Shown in pieces: positions 1-8,702 of a stretch of 64,000 nt of DNA. The notes below the pieces were generated by a model, which had not been told where the DNA came from, did no database searches, and saw nothing but the letters and a program-made list of their open reading frames with translations. The first letter of the stretch is position 1. Each line of letters starts with the position of its first letter. The translations under genes were made by a program, and so were the position numbers. Source of the stretch: CAYUMU01 sp964445985 (GTDB lineage: Bacteria > Planctomycetota > Planctomycetia > Pirellulales > S012-138); NCBI GenBank assembly GCA_964445985.1, contig CAYUMU010000003.1:1-64000 (forward strand), in the 5' to 3' direction.

Positions 1-45
1 GAAGAGGACTCGCACCTCTCTGGCCAAACACACGCACAGGCGCAC

Positions 46-75
46 TAGGGCAGGCTGTTGCCTGCCACAATGCGG
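46..75 (+). repeat. REP-like palindromic repeat, copy 1
   Basis: The unit reads TAGGGCAGGC, a short spacer, then TTGCCTGCCACAATGCGG. GGCAGGC and GCCTGCC form a hairpin. The same unit is present in opposite orientation at 211-242, differing by a one-base indel in the spacer. Such small GC-rich palindromes are typical of intergenic interspersed repeats. Confidence 0.65.
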
Positions 76-210
76 GCCGAATGCCTGTTACGGTCGTTCT
101 TGGTGAGGAGCGATGATGATTTGATGATTTACCTGCTATTGGCGTGGGGCGGTATCCGCGCGCGAAGCGCGTTGCCGCATGGGCAATGAACGCGGTGATC
201 GGCCCTTCAA

Positions 211-242
211 GCCGCATTGTGGCAGGCAAAATGCCTGCCCTA
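211..242 (-). repeat. REP-like palindromic repeat, copy 2 (inverted)
   Basis: Read on the minus strand this is TAGGGCAGGC, a spacer, TTGCCTGCCACAATGCGGC, almost identical to 46-75. The two copies face each other with about 135 bp between them and could also pair as one long stem. Confidence 0.65.
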
Positions 243-576
243 CGGATACTCGCCACGCACTCAAGCCGCCTTTAGCCCATGGCTGGGCAGATGGTAGCGA
301 GGAACTGGCAGTTCCTTGGGAGCAGTGCGGAATTGCTGGCGACCCGTCCATCTGAAAGGGAACGCCGACGCCGCTGCCGCACTGCTTCCGGTCGTGGAGA
401 ATGTATTGTGAATAGGAGACGCAGTCGACCGCAAGCAGTGGCACACTGGCTTGGCCGGGTTTATCTGGGGGCAAGTTGTGGGCGGAGTGGGGTGGGGGTA
501 GGAGGGGCTTTTGGCCACAACTTGACCCCAGCCACCCGCGATGTCCGGCAAATCTGGTGTGGCGCCGCGCGCCCAA

Positions 577-606
577 TTGCTGTCTCCCCGCCGGGCGCGG
601 TATAAT
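577..606 (+). promoter_or_regulatory. candidate sigma70 promoter of cstA
   Basis: TTGCTG (577-582), an 18-bp spacer and a perfect TATAAT (601-606). A transcript starting near 613 would give a 5' leader of about 165 nt before the cstA ATG at 779. Motif inspection only. Confidence 0.4.
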
Positions 607-778
607 GGTTGACTAGCGAGCGCTCAGCGCCGCGGTTCCGCTTGGCGCCGGTAGTTGGTCTAGGCGGTTTCGCGCGTTCTCCCCGCGTGGGTCGCACCGT
701 TGGCCCAACTCCGGCTCCCCAGGCCGGTCCATCGTAGCGAAGCACTCCCCCTCACCATCCCGCGGTTGGTATTTCCCT

Positions 779-2776
779 ATGTTCACGTTGCTTGTCGCCC
801 TTGGTTCATTCTTTGGCTTTATTGTTGCCTACAACACCTACGGGCGTTGGCTGGCGAAGCGTATCTTTCGCCTGGACCCCGAGGCCGATGTTCCCAGCCG
901 GCAACTGCAAGACAACGTGGACTACGTGCCCACCCACAAGCAGGTGATCTTTGGACATCACTTTACCAGCATTGCCGGCACCGGCCCGATTGTGGGTCCG
1001 GCGATTGCCGTATTTTGGGGGTGGCTGCCCGCGCTATTGTGGGTGGTGTTTGGCTGCATTTTCATTGGCGCGGTTCACGATTTGGGCACGCTGGTGGTCT
1101 CGATGCGGAATCGCGGCCAAACCGTGGGTGAAATCGCCGGCCGACTAATCACGCCGCGAGCCCGCGTGTTGTTCCTGCTGATCTTGTTCTTTTCGCTCAC
1201 GATCGTGCTGGCCATTTTCGGCCTGGTAATCGCGAGCATTTTCGAGATGTACCCCGAGTCGGTGCTCTCGGTCTGGGCGTCGTTGCCGCTGGCGATGATG
1301 ATCGGCTACTTGAATTACCGCCGCGGAGGGCATTTGCTCGTGCCTTCGCTGGTCTCGCTGGTGCTGCTGTACGTGGCGCTTTACGTGGGCGTGGAATACC
1401 TGCCGATCGCGGTCACCGATCAAATGGCGGTCAACGCCACGACCGGCCAGTTGGAAACCACGGGGCTGGTGGATATTTCGCTGGGGGTGGCGGGGGAAGG
1501 ACGTACTCCTTGGACCATTTCGGGCTTGCCGCTGGTGAACCCCGTGATTGCCTGGACCATGGTGCTCATGATCTACTGCTTCTTCGCCTCGGTGCTGCCG
1601 GTGTGGCTGTTGCTTCAGCCTCGCGACTATGTGAATAGCCACCAATTGCTGGTGGCCCTGCTGTTGATCGTGGCCGGCCTGGGGATTGCCGGTTTGACGG
1701 GCAAGGCCGATATCGCGGCAAGTACGCCCGCCGTGGTGGCCTCCGCCGACTTGCCTGCCCATACACCTCCCATCTGGCCTTTCCTCTTCATCACCGTGGC
1801 TTGCGGAGCGTGCAGCGGATTCCACTGCCTGGTGAGCAGCGGCACCACCAGCAAGCAAGTCGCCAACGAAGAGGACGCCCAATTTGTGGCCTACGGGTCC
1901 ATGCTGCTCGAAGGCGCCCTGGCGGTGATCGTGATCCTGGCCTGCACGGCGGGCGTGGGGATGGGCAGCTTCCGCAAGGGGGCCGACGGCATTGGGTACG
2001 AAGCCGTGACCAATGCCGAAGGAACCGCGCTGGTGGGCAGCGAAGCCTGGCGCGCGCGGTACAGCAGTTCGAAAGACTGGGATAAATTTTCACTCGGCGA
2101 AACCGTGGGCGCGTTCGTGGAAGGGGGCGCCAACTTTCTCTCCGCGCTGGGATTGCCGCTGCGGTTTGCCGTGGGCATTATTGCCATGCTGGTGGCCTGC
2201 TTTGCCGCCACCACGCTCGACTCGGCCACGCGGTTGCAGCGGTACATTATTCACGAGCTCGGCGCTACCATGCATATCAAGCCGCTGGCGAACAAGTATG
2301 TGGCCACTGGCGTCGCGGTGGGCCTGGCCATGCTCGTGGCCCTGCTGCCCAGCGGTAAGGGACTAGGCAGCGGAGGGTTCTTGCTGTGGCCGCTGTTCGG
2401 CGCCACGAACCAACTGTTGGCCGGGCTGGCGTTCATGGTCATCGCCTTCTACTTGTGGCGGCGGCAAAAGCCCGTGTGGTTTATCGTGCTCCCCCTGATC
2501 GCGATGTTGATCATGCCCGCCTGGGCGCTGCTGTACCAAATCTTCAACGATGCCACCGGCTGGTTCTGGCCCATGTACGCCATGGCCAATGGTTCGCAAC
2601 CCTGGGGATGGTCGAACAGCCACCTGTTGTTTGGGGTCGGCATCGCCACGCTGTTGCTCCAGGTTTGGATGGTCATTGAGGCCGTGTTGATTTGGTCGCG
2701 GGCGCGGGGCGTGCTCGAAGTGCAGCTACCGCCGCTCCCTCCCCGGCCTGCCGTGGCGGGGGCCGAGTCGAATTAA
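779..2776 (+). CDS. cstA: carbon starvation protein A (CstA family transporter)
   Basis: A polytopic inner-membrane protein of 665 aa made almost entirely of hydrophobic helices. The N-terminal part carries the conserved CstA block around residues 45-75, with VDYVPT followed by GHHFTSIAGTGPIVGPA and then GAVHDLG near residue 105. E. coli CstA is about 700 aa, so this copy is full length. Characterised family members take up pyruvate or peptides during carbon limitation; which substrate applies here cannot be read from sequence. The ATG at 779 puts the first membrane helix at the very N-terminus. A TATAAT box lies upstream, and the next gene follows closely on the same strand. Confidence 0.93.
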   Translation: MFTLLVALGSFFGFIVAYNTYGRWLAKRIFRLDPEADVPSRQLQDNVDYVPTHKQVIFGHHFTSIAGTGPIVGPAIAVFWGWLPALLWVVFGCIFIGAVHDLGTLVVSMRNRGQTVGEIAGRLITPRARVLFLLILFFSLTIVLAIFGLVIASIFEMYPESVLSVWASLPLAMMIGYLNYRRGGHLLVPSLVSLVLLYVALYVGVEYLPIAVTDQMAVNATTGQLETTGLVDISLGVAGEGRTPWTISGLPLVNPVIAWTMVLMIYCFFASVLPVWLLLQPRDYVNSHQLLVALLLIVAGLGIAGLTGKADIAASTPAVVASADLPAHTPPIWPFLFITVACGACSGFHCLVSSGTTSKQVANEEDAQFVAYGSMLLEGALAVIVILACTAGVGMGSFRKGADGIGYEAVTNAEGTALVGSEAWRARYSSSKDWDKFSLGETVGAFVEGGANFLSALGLPLRFAVGIIAMLVACFAATTLDSATRLQRYIIHELGATMHIKPLANKYVATGVAVGLAMLVALLPSGKGLGSGGFLLWPLFGATNQLLAGLAFMVIAFYLWRRQKPVWFIVLPLIAMLIMPAWALLYQIFNDATGWFWPMYAMANGSQPWGWSNSHLLFGVGIATLLLQVWMVIEAVLIWSRARGVLEVQLPPLPPRPAVAGAESN

Positions 2777-2834
2777 GAGCAACATGGAGGCGAGCGGGCC
2801 ACGGCTCAATTCCATCCTTCCATGCAAAGCATTC

Positions 2835-4409
2835 ATGGCAACGGCAAGCATCAATTCGCTTCTCGCTCAGCTCCGACCGTTGCTGTTGGAATATGGCGGA
2901 ACTTCGCTCGAAAAGAAGAAGGCGGCCCGCGAGCAGGCCACGGCGCTTGGCAAACTAACGCCTCTGGCGGGCATGCTGCCGGGCGTATCGCTCGCTTTAG
3001 AGCTCCCGAGCGACCAGCTATCCACGGCCAGCGGAGCGCTGGCTGCCTGGCTGGCGCCGCAGTGGGACCGCTTTGCCGATCCCCAAGCCGCCGAAAGCCT
3101 CACCACGAACCAGGCCTTGGTGACTTGGGAGCGGCTCTACCTGGCGCTGCCGGCCGATGACGCTATGCGTGGGCAAATTCTGCGCGGCCTGAGTCGCGCG
3201 GCCACGCCCACGGGGTTGGAGTGCTTTACCAGGCTAATGGTTGAGAATCCTCCCACCGTGAGCGCGCATACCGATCTGGCGTTTGTCCCCTTATTTCGTC
3301 GCAAAGATGCCGCCGTGGCGGCGCTCTACCCACGGTTGCTTGAGGCGATTCAGCACCCGCAGATCGCCACCTCGGTGCTCGACCTGGCCAACTACCTGGT
3401 TCACGAAGGCGTGCTCCGCCCCCACCCTGGCCGCCAGCGAGTGGGCCAACTCATCGATTTGCTCGGCGGTTTGGTGCAGCACCTCAACGACTTGGAAACC
3501 CGTCCTAATGACTTCGCCCACACGCCGCAAGAACTGAGCGACAAGGTCAGCCGCGGCGTGGCCCTTTCAATTGCCGTGTGCGACGCCCTGGGCCTGATTG
3601 GCGATCCCAAAGCGGTGGGCCGGCTGCGGCAAGCCATGCAGTTGAGCCATCGCCGCATCAAGGCCGAGGCCGCCACGGCGCTGGCCCGCGCGGGCGATGA
3701 AGACGGTTTGGAGTGTTTATTGGAATTGGCCGCCGAGCCGGCGTCGCGTCCGCAAGCCGTGCGCTATCTCACCGAACTAGGGCTGGAAGACAAGATCGAT
3801 CCCCAGTACCGCACCACGGAGGCCCAGGCCGAAGGCGAGTTCGCCGCCTGGCTGGCTGGCGCCGCTCAGTTCGGCTTGCCGCCGCACAAGTTGGAAGTGG
3901 TCGATCGCAGCCAGCAATTCTGGCCCGGCTATCGAGAACCGGTCGATTGCTGCCTGGTGCGGTACGAGTACCGCTTCCCCAATGGCCGTCTCACGGGCAT
4001 TGGCATCGCCCAGCCAGTGATTCACGCATTCCATGTGGACCTGGAAGACCTGCCGCCGGCCGATATCTACGCGATGTATGCCGGCTGGTCGGCCGATCAC
4101 GCCTCCATCCGCGAAACCCTGTACGACGATCTCGCAGGCGATACCCGCGTGCGAGCCCAGGCGATTGGAGAGCAGTTGACGCACAACGGCTACACGCAAG
4201 TTCGCCCCATTAAAGTCGGGCAGTTCTTTGGGCAAGAGATCCACGTGTATGTCGCTCGCCTGGAAGAACGCCCCGGCGTGGTGATGGTGGAGTCGGGCCA
4301 AATCCACTGGCTGCCGGCGGGCGAACAGCAGCGTCCCCCCGGCCCTCACGAAGCTTATCACCTGCTGAAGGGCCGTAAGCTCTTGCAGGCATTCAATCGC
4401 GACGCCTAA
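2835..4409 (+). CDS. hypothetical protein with HEAT-like helical repeats
   Basis: About 524 aa from the ATG at 2835. An in-frame ATG at 2784 would add 17 unconserved-looking residues, and neither start has a clear ribosome binding site. The protein is soluble and largely alpha-helical. Residues about 255-315 (for example IGDPKAVGRLRQAM and KAEAATALARAGDEDGLECL) look like HEAT/PBS-type repeats. The C-terminal 200 residues are mixed alpha/beta, with many aromatic residues, and match nothing I recognise. It sits 58 bp after cstA on the same strand and may be co-transcribed. Function unknown; the repeats suggest protein-protein contact. Confidence 0.7.
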   Translation: MATASINSLLAQLRPLLLEYGGTSLEKKKAAREQATALGKLTPLAGMLPGVSLALELPSDQLSTASGALAAWLAPQWDRFADPQAAESLTTNQALVTWERLYLALPADDAMRGQILRGLSRAATPTGLECFTRLMVENPPTVSAHTDLAFVPLFRRKDAAVAALYPRLLEAIQHPQIATSVLDLANYLVHEGVLRPHPGRQRVGQLIDLLGGLVQHLNDLETRPNDFAHTPQELSDKVSRGVALSIAVCDALGLIGDPKAVGRLRQAMQLSHRRIKAEAATALARAGDEDGLECLLELAAEPASRPQAVRYLTELGLEDKIDPQYRTTEAQAEGEFAAWLAGAAQFGLPPHKLEVVDRSQQFWPGYREPVDCCLVRYEYRFPNGRLTGIGIAQPVIHAFHVDLEDLPPADIYAMYAGWSADHASIRETLYDDLAGDTRVRAQAIGEQLTHNGYTQVRPIKVGQFFGQEIHVYVARLEERPGVVMVESGQIHWLPAGEQQRPPGPHEAYHLLKGRKLLQAFNRDA

Positions 4410-4420
4410 GGCTTACGATC

Positions 4421-4457
4421 ATTCGCAGTGACATTGCGCATTCGCAGTGACATTGCG
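4421..4457. repeat. tandem 18-bp repeat
   Basis: ATTCGCAGTGACATTGCG occurs at 4421-4438 and again at 4440-4457, one base apart, just after the stop of the HEAT-like gene. It lies in the gap before a convergent gene and contains no obvious hairpin with a T-tract. Confidence 0.7.
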
Positions 4458-4532
4458 TTGGAGTTGAACCTCGGTTCGGAGATAGGCTACTGAGATTCCA
4501 AGGAGAAAAGCACGGCCGCCGTGCGGCACGTG

Positions 4533-4874
4533 CTAGATGTGCTCGTCCTCAACGAATCGACGAAGTCGCTCCACGGTAGCGTCCCATTGCGAGGAAATCT
4601 GGTCGAGATATTTGCGAACTTCTGTCAGTTGCCGCGTCTCGATCTGCCAAAGTCGATCTCGCCCGACACGCCGGCTCTGCACAAGTCCGGCATCCTCGAG
4701 CATCCGCAGGTGCTTGGTCACGGCCTGGCGTGAGACGGGAGTGCCCTGCTTCAACCGGATGGTTGGCAGCGGACCATCCCTGCAAAGCCGAGCAACCATC
4801 GCCAATCTCGCGGGGTCGCCAAGGGCGGCGAAGATTGGCGCCGTCTTCGTTAGTCGCGATGTCTGTATATTCAT
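4533..4874 (-). CDS. ArsR-family winged-helix transcriptional regulator
   Basis: 113 aa. The N-terminal block FAALGDPARLAMVARL and the recognition helix region PVSRQAVTKHLRMLEDAGLV, followed by a GRDRLW wing, are diagnostic of the ArsR fold. No ArsR-type metal-binding cysteine motif (ELCVCDL) is present, so this is not a classical arsenic sensor. It lies 24 bp downstream of an AHSA1/SRPBCC gene on the same strand. ArsR/SRPBCC pairs of this kind are widespread; the regulator usually controls its own operon, with an unknown signal. Confidence 0.88.
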   Translation of the reverse strand: MNIQTSRLTKTAPIFAALGDPARLAMVARLCRDGPLPTIRLKQGTPVSRQAVTKHLRMLEDAGLVQSRRVGRDRLWQIETRQLTEVRKYLDQISSQWDATVERLRRFVEDEHI

Positions 4875-4898
4875 TTTCCGTACCGGCCGCCTTGCAGG

Positions 4899-5387
4899 TT
4901 ACATCAAGAGTTCGAGGTATTTTTCAATGAGCTTTGTCTGGTGAGTCCAGCCGCCATCGTTCGCCTCAAAGGCTTGAGCTCGACGCTCGATGGGAATCTG
5001 ATCGAAGCCCGACTCCGTGATCGTCAGCAATGTTCCTCCCTCGACCTCGGACAACTCAAAGGTCACCAACGTCATCGGTTCGCGCGCATAATCCTCATTT
5101 GGATCAATATCGAATGGATGCCAACGGAAGGCGAACCGATTCATCGGTTCAATCGACTCGACCAGAATCTGAAACGGCTTTCCCGAGTGAGGTTCTTGCA
5201 GCTTCGCCACCTCGGGATCGACCTGGGTAGGAACGATCCGGCCGTGCAGACGCGAGCCGGCGACGAATGGGCCATCAAATTCGACGCCAAACCACGAGCC
5301 GAAACGCGCGGAATCGCTAATTGCCTGCCAAACGCGTTCGCGGGACGACTTAAGTATGATTTTCTTTTGGATTTGATCGGTGTTCAC
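4899..5387 (-). CDS. SRPBCC / AHSA1-like domain protein
   Basis: 162 aa. The N-terminus (IILKSSRERVWQAISD, then FGSWFGVEF) and the C-terminal block (GGTLLTITESGFDQIP, then a final helix with GGWTHQTKLIEKYLELL) are typical of the Aha1-C/START-like fold, which binds hydrophobic ligands. The start is GTG at 5387, chosen because a perfect AGGAGG lies 6 bases upstream. It is the first gene of a two-gene operon with the ArsR-type regulator. Ligand and role are unknown. Confidence 0.87.
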   Translation of the reverse strand: MNTDQIQKKIILKSSRERVWQAISDSARFGSWFGVEFDGPFVAGSRLHGRIVPTQVDPEVAKLQEPHSGKPFQILVESIEPMNRFAFRWHPFDIDPNEDYAREPMTLVTFELSEVEGGTLLTITESGFDQIPIERRAQAFEANDGGWTHQTKLIEKYLELLM

Positions 5388-5501
5388 GTGGAGCCTCCTA
5401 GGAGCAACTAAATGGTTGCGTCTAGTATGGCGGCGACTCCCGCCAGAAGCAATCGTGTTGGTGGTTTCGCATCGATACGCAACCTCGCTATATTAGCGGC
5501 C

Positions 5502-6671
5502 ATGAACGCACCCCCCAATCACTCGCAATTGCCCCTTGCCGACATTCGCGTGCTCGATCTGACCCGCGTGCTGGCCGGCCCTTACTGTACCATGCTCCTC
5601 GCCGATCTTGGCGCCGATGTGGTTAAGATTGAGCGGCCTGGCCCCGGCGACGACGCCCGGCAGTTTGGGCCATTTTTGCCCGACGGCTACAGCGCCTACT
5701 TTGCCAGCGTCAACCGCGGCAAACGCAGCATCACGCTCGATCTCAAACAGCCTGCCGACCGCGAAACCTTCTTGCAATTGGCGCGGCGGGCCGACGTGCT
5801 GGTGGAAAACTTCCGGCCTGGCGCCATGGAACACCTCGACTTGGGCGCAGCGCGGCTCCGCGAGCTGAACCCGCGGCTGGTGTTCGCTTCGGCCACCGGC
5901 TTTGGCCACGGCAACAACCGCAGCCATCAGCCGGCGTATGACGTGATTGTGCAAGCCATGAGCGGACTGATGAGCATCACGGGGCAAGACGCCGCCCACA
6001 CGGCCCGCGTGGGAAGCTCGATCAGCGACATCCTCACCGGCATGTTCACGGCCCTGGGCATTTTGGCCGCCCTGCGAAAACGCGATCAGCAAGGCCAAGG
6101 GTCCACGCTCGACGTGGCCATGCTCGACGCCACGGTGGCCGTGCTGGAAAACGCCGTGAGCCGCATGGATGTCACCCAGCAAATTCCCCGGCCGATCGGC
6201 ACCCGGCATCCTTCGATCGCTCCCTTTCAGGCCTACCATGCCGCCGATGGCCCACTGGTGATCGCCGCCGGAAATGAAACCCTGTGGCGAAAGCTGTGCG
6301 AGCTGATCGAGGCTCCCGAGTTGCTGACCGACCCCCGGTTTGCTTCCAATGCCGCGCGTTCGACGAACGTGGATTTGCTGGAGCAGGCGCTGGAAGCAAA
6401 ACTGAAGCAGCGAACCGTGGCTGATTGGCTGGCCGTGTGCGATGCCGCCGGCATCCCCGCGGCGCCCGTGCGCACCATGGCCGACGTGGTCGCCGACCCC
6501 ATCTTGGCCGAGCGCGGCATGCTGCACACCATGGCAGCGGGCGAGGTCCGTTTTATCACGGCCGGTTCGCCGTTGCGATTCGATGGCCAGAGCCTGCCGC
6601 TTTCGCACCTGGCGCCTCAATTGGGCGAGCATCGGGATGAAATCCTGCGCGATTGGCTGGGGGACACATGA
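5502..6671 (+). CDS. CaiB/BaiF (family III) CoA-transferase
   Basis: 389 aa from the ATG at 5502. An upstream in-frame ATG at 5412 would add 30 residues with no homology pattern. The N-terminus LADIRVLDLTRVLAGPYC followed by LADLGADVVKIERPGPGDD is the family III signature. The Asp in PAYDVIVQAMSGL (about residue 147) aligns with the catalytic aspartate that forms the acyl anhydride with CoA intermediates. These soluble dimeric enzymes move CoA between organic acids such as formyl/oxalyl, carnitine or succinyl/itaconyl groups. The substrate is not predictable here. It overlaps the next gene by 4 bp (ATGA), so the two are translationally coupled. Confidence 0.92.
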   Translation: MNAPPNHSQLPLADIRVLDLTRVLAGPYCTMLLADLGADVVKIERPGPGDDARQFGPFLPDGYSAYFASVNRGKRSITLDLKQPADRETFLQLARRADVLVENFRPGAMEHLDLGAARLRELNPRLVFASATGFGHGNNRSHQPAYDVIVQAMSGLMSITGQDAAHTARVGSSISDILTGMFTALGILAALRKRDQQGQGSTLDVAMLDATVAVLENAVSRMDVTQQIPRPIGTRHPSIAPFQAYHAADGPLVIAAGNETLWRKLCELIEAPELLTDPRFASNAARSTNVDLLEQALEAKLKQRTVADWLAVCDAAGIPAAPVRTMADVVADPILAERGMLHTMAAGEVRFITAGSPLRFDGQSLPLSHLAPQLGEHRDEILRDWLGDT

Positions 6672-7273
6672 TCATTCGCCCCGCCCGGCCGAGCGACATC
6701 AATGCTTTGGTGAAGGTGGAAGCTGCCAGTTGGCCAGGTCCGCTAGCTGCCGATCGCGCGCAAATTGCCTCGCGCATCGAGCAATTCCCCACGGGCCAAC
6801 TGGTGGCCGAATTGGATGGCAACGTGGTCGCCGTGGCCTGGAGCCAGAAGGTGCGCAGCGAGTTCTTTGCCGCCACGCCGGCCGAATTCGACCAATTGAC
6901 AAGCGACGGTACGTTTCAAGGAACGCACGACCCGCGGGGCGAAATCTACCAATTGATTGGCGTGGGGGTTTCGCCAGCAGGCCGCGGCAAACGGTTGGGG
7001 CGGCAATTGATCGATGCCCAGTTGGATCGAGCCCGAGCGGAGCCCGGAGTGCAGCGCATCCTCGGCTTCACCCGCCCGGTGGGCTACGCGGAGCGGCGCG
7101 AGATGCCGATCGCCGAATATGTGCAATTGCGCACGGCAACCGGTCGCTGGGTGGAGCCGATGCTGGCCTTTCACTTGGGGGGCGGGGCCAAGCTCATCTC
7201 CATCCATCCCGATTATCGCCCCGCGGATCGCGAAGCCGGCGGGTATGGGCTGTTGATCGAGTATTCTGTTTGA
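6668..7273 (+). CDS. GNAT-family N-acetyltransferase
   Basis: 201 aa. The start at 6668 forms an ATGA overlap with the stop of the CoA-transferase gene; an upstream ATG in the same frame would lie inside that gene. MIIRPARPSDI is a standard GNAT beginning, and VGVSPAGRGKRLGRQLIDAQL near residues 103-123 is the acetyl-CoA pyrophosphate-binding motif A. The substrate is unknown. Coupling to a CoA-transferase suggests a shared small-molecule pathway, but that is only inference. Confidence 0.88.
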   Translation: MIIRPARPSDINALVKVEAASWPGPLAADRAQIASRIEQFPTGQLVAELDGNVVAVAWSQKVRSEFFAATPAEFDQLTSDGTFQGTHDPRGEIYQLIGVGVSPAGRGKRLGRQLIDAQLDRARAEPGVQRILGFTRPVGYAERREMPIAEYVQLRTATGRWVEPMLAFHLGGGAKLISIHPDYRPADREAGGYGLLIEYSV

Positions 7274-7274
7274 T

Positions 7275-7305
7275 CCGCGGCGCCGCTCAGGCGGCCGCGG
7301 CGGTT
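7275..7305 (+). terminator. candidate hairpin/terminator after the GNAT gene
   Basis: CCGCGGCGCCGC, loop TCAG, then GCGGCCGCGG forms a strong GC stem with a small bulge. It ends in CGGTTTCTT, a short imperfect T-tract. It begins 2 bases after the stop codon. It could end transcription or attenuate the carrier gene that follows. Confidence 0.4.
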
Positions 7306-7340
7306 TCTTGGCCGGCTCAACTCGCGAGAACCAAATTGAC

Positions 7341-8681
7341 ATGACCCTGGCTTGGATATCGCTTGGTGCTTTGCTGGCCGCGGTGGTGCTCAGCTTTACG
7401 TCGCGGGTGAATGTCGGCGTGGTGGCCATCGCACTCGCCTGGCTGATCGGCGTTTATGTGGCGCCGCATTTTCTTGAAGAGTTGTCGTCCAAGTCGACGG
7501 ACGGACTGGTGAAGTGGGTTATCGCCGGCTTTCCGGCCAGTTTGTTTTTGACTTTGGTCGGCGTCACGATGCTGTTCATGCTGGCCGAAGCCAACGGCAC
7601 GCTTACGCGAGTGGCGCACCGCGCGGTGCGGCTGTGCCGGGGTAACCTCGGCTTGATTCCGATCATGTTCTTCCTGCTCACCGCCGCGCTTTCGACCGTC
7701 GGCGTGGGCAGCATCGCCGCCACGGCGCTCGTGGCCCCCATGGCCATGCTGGTGGCCGACCGCGCCAAGATTCCGCCGCTGTTGATGATCATTCTGGTGG
7801 GGCATGGCGGCGTGGCCGGAGGGCTGTCACCCTTTGCCCTCACCGGCATCATCGTCCGCGAGCAAATGGAAAAGATCGGCCTGGCCGGTTACGAATGGCG
7901 AACCTACTGGCTCAACATGCTGGCGAACAGCGTGGTTGCCATCGGCGGATATCTGTTGCTGGGAGGTTGGCGGCTATTTGCCCGCCGCCAATCGATGGCT
8001 GCCGCGGATGCAGCCAACGACAGCACCCAAGACGCCGCGGAACTTGCCGAGCCCGCGACCGACCAGGCTGGCGAGGAGCCATTTCTGGCTCGGCACTGGA
8101 TCACGTTGGCCGTGATCGCCGGACTGATGGTGGCCGTGGTGGGCTTCCATGCCGACGTGGGCATGGCCGGCTTCTGCGGCGCTGGTATTCTCGTGGCCTT
8201 GCGAGTGGGCGACGAGCGCGCCGCGTTCCGCAACGTGCCGTGGAACGTGATCCTCATGGTCTGCGGTGTCAGTATGCTGGTCTCGCTGGTCGAGAAAACC
8301 GGCGGGGTGGAGCTGTTCACCTCGCTGCTGGCCGGCGTGTCGACTCCGAGCACGGCCGCGGGCCTGATGGCCTTTGTGACGGGCGCCATTTCGGTCTTCA
8401 GCAGCACCTCGGGCGTGGTGCTGCCGACCTTCCTGCCCATGACGCCCGGCCTCGTGGAAAATCTCGGTGGCGGCAATGTGCTGTCGATTGCCATGGCCAT
8501 CAACATCGGCAGCGGCATGGTCGATGTTTCACCCGTGTCGACCATTGGCGCCCTCTGCCTGGCCGCTTCACCCAACCGCGACGCGCGCGAACGGCTGTTC
8601 ATGCCCCTGTTAGCCTGGGGGCTGAGCATGGCGATTGTGGGCGCTCTGATCTGCCATCTGCTGTTCGAAATCTGGTCGTAA
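7341..8681 (+). CDS. MatC-like dicarboxylate carrier / SLC13-type transporter
   Basis: 446 aa from the ATG at 7341; a TTG at 7308 would extend it by 11 polar residues and is less likely. The first 150 residues (INVGVVAIALAWLIGV-type opening, then SLFLTLVGVTMLFMLAEANGTL) follow the dicarboxylate carrier MatC N-terminal pattern. The rest is a second set of helices containing VSPVSTIGALCLAAS. About 11-12 membrane helices are expected, with a polar loop near residues 220-250. It probably imports small dicarboxylates such as malonate. It stands after the CoA-transferase/GNAT pair and converges on glmS with a 21-bp gap. Confidence 0.78.
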   Translation: MTLAWISLGALLAAVVLSFTSRVNVGVVAIALAWLIGVYVAPHFLEELSSKSTDGLVKWVIAGFPASLFLTLVGVTMLFMLAEANGTLTRVAHRAVRLCRGNLGLIPIMFFLLTAALSTVGVGSIAATALVAPMAMLVADRAKIPPLLMIILVGHGGVAGGLSPFALTGIIVREQMEKIGLAGYEWRTYWLNMLANSVVAIGGYLLLGGWRLFARRQSMAAADAANDSTQDAAELAEPATDQAGEEPFLARHWITLAVIAGLMVAVVGFHADVGMAGFCGAGILVALRVGDERAAFRNVPWNVILMVCGVSMLVSLVEKTGGVELFTSLLAGVSTPSTAAGLMAFVTGAISVFSSTSGVVLPTFLPMTPGLVENLGGGNVLSIAMAINIGSGMVDVSPVSTIGALCLAASPNRDARERLFMPLLAWGLSMAIVGALICHLLFEIWS

Positions 8682-8702
8682 TCGCGGCGAGACGTTCCCG
8701 TC

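Larger units (their letters stand above)
1..778. other. non-coding leader region upstream of cstA
   Basis: No convincing gene lies here; the open frames on both strands encode Arg/Pro/Ser-rich translations without recognisable domains and overlap each other. The region holds an inverted pair of REP-like repeats (46-75 and 211-242) and a sigma70-like promoter close to cstA. The stretch between the repeats and the promoter shows nothing I can name. Confidence 0.6.

Noticed and set aside
1..22. Possible tRNA T-arm on the minus strand (AGAGG, a 7-base loop, CCTCT)
   Set aside because: The loop is TGCGAGT rather than TTCRANY and no anticodon or D arm fits upstream; the hairpin alone is not a tRNA.
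5493..6632. 379-codon open frame antisense to the CoA-transferase
   Set aside because: The plus frame has complete family motifs; the antisense translation is His/Gly/Arg-rich without domains, a GC-codon shadow.
8682..8702. glmS-type ribozyme or riboswitch near glmS
   Set aside because: The 21-bp gap is downstream of glmS, and the upstream leader (10587-10715) shows no ribozyme core that I can recognise.
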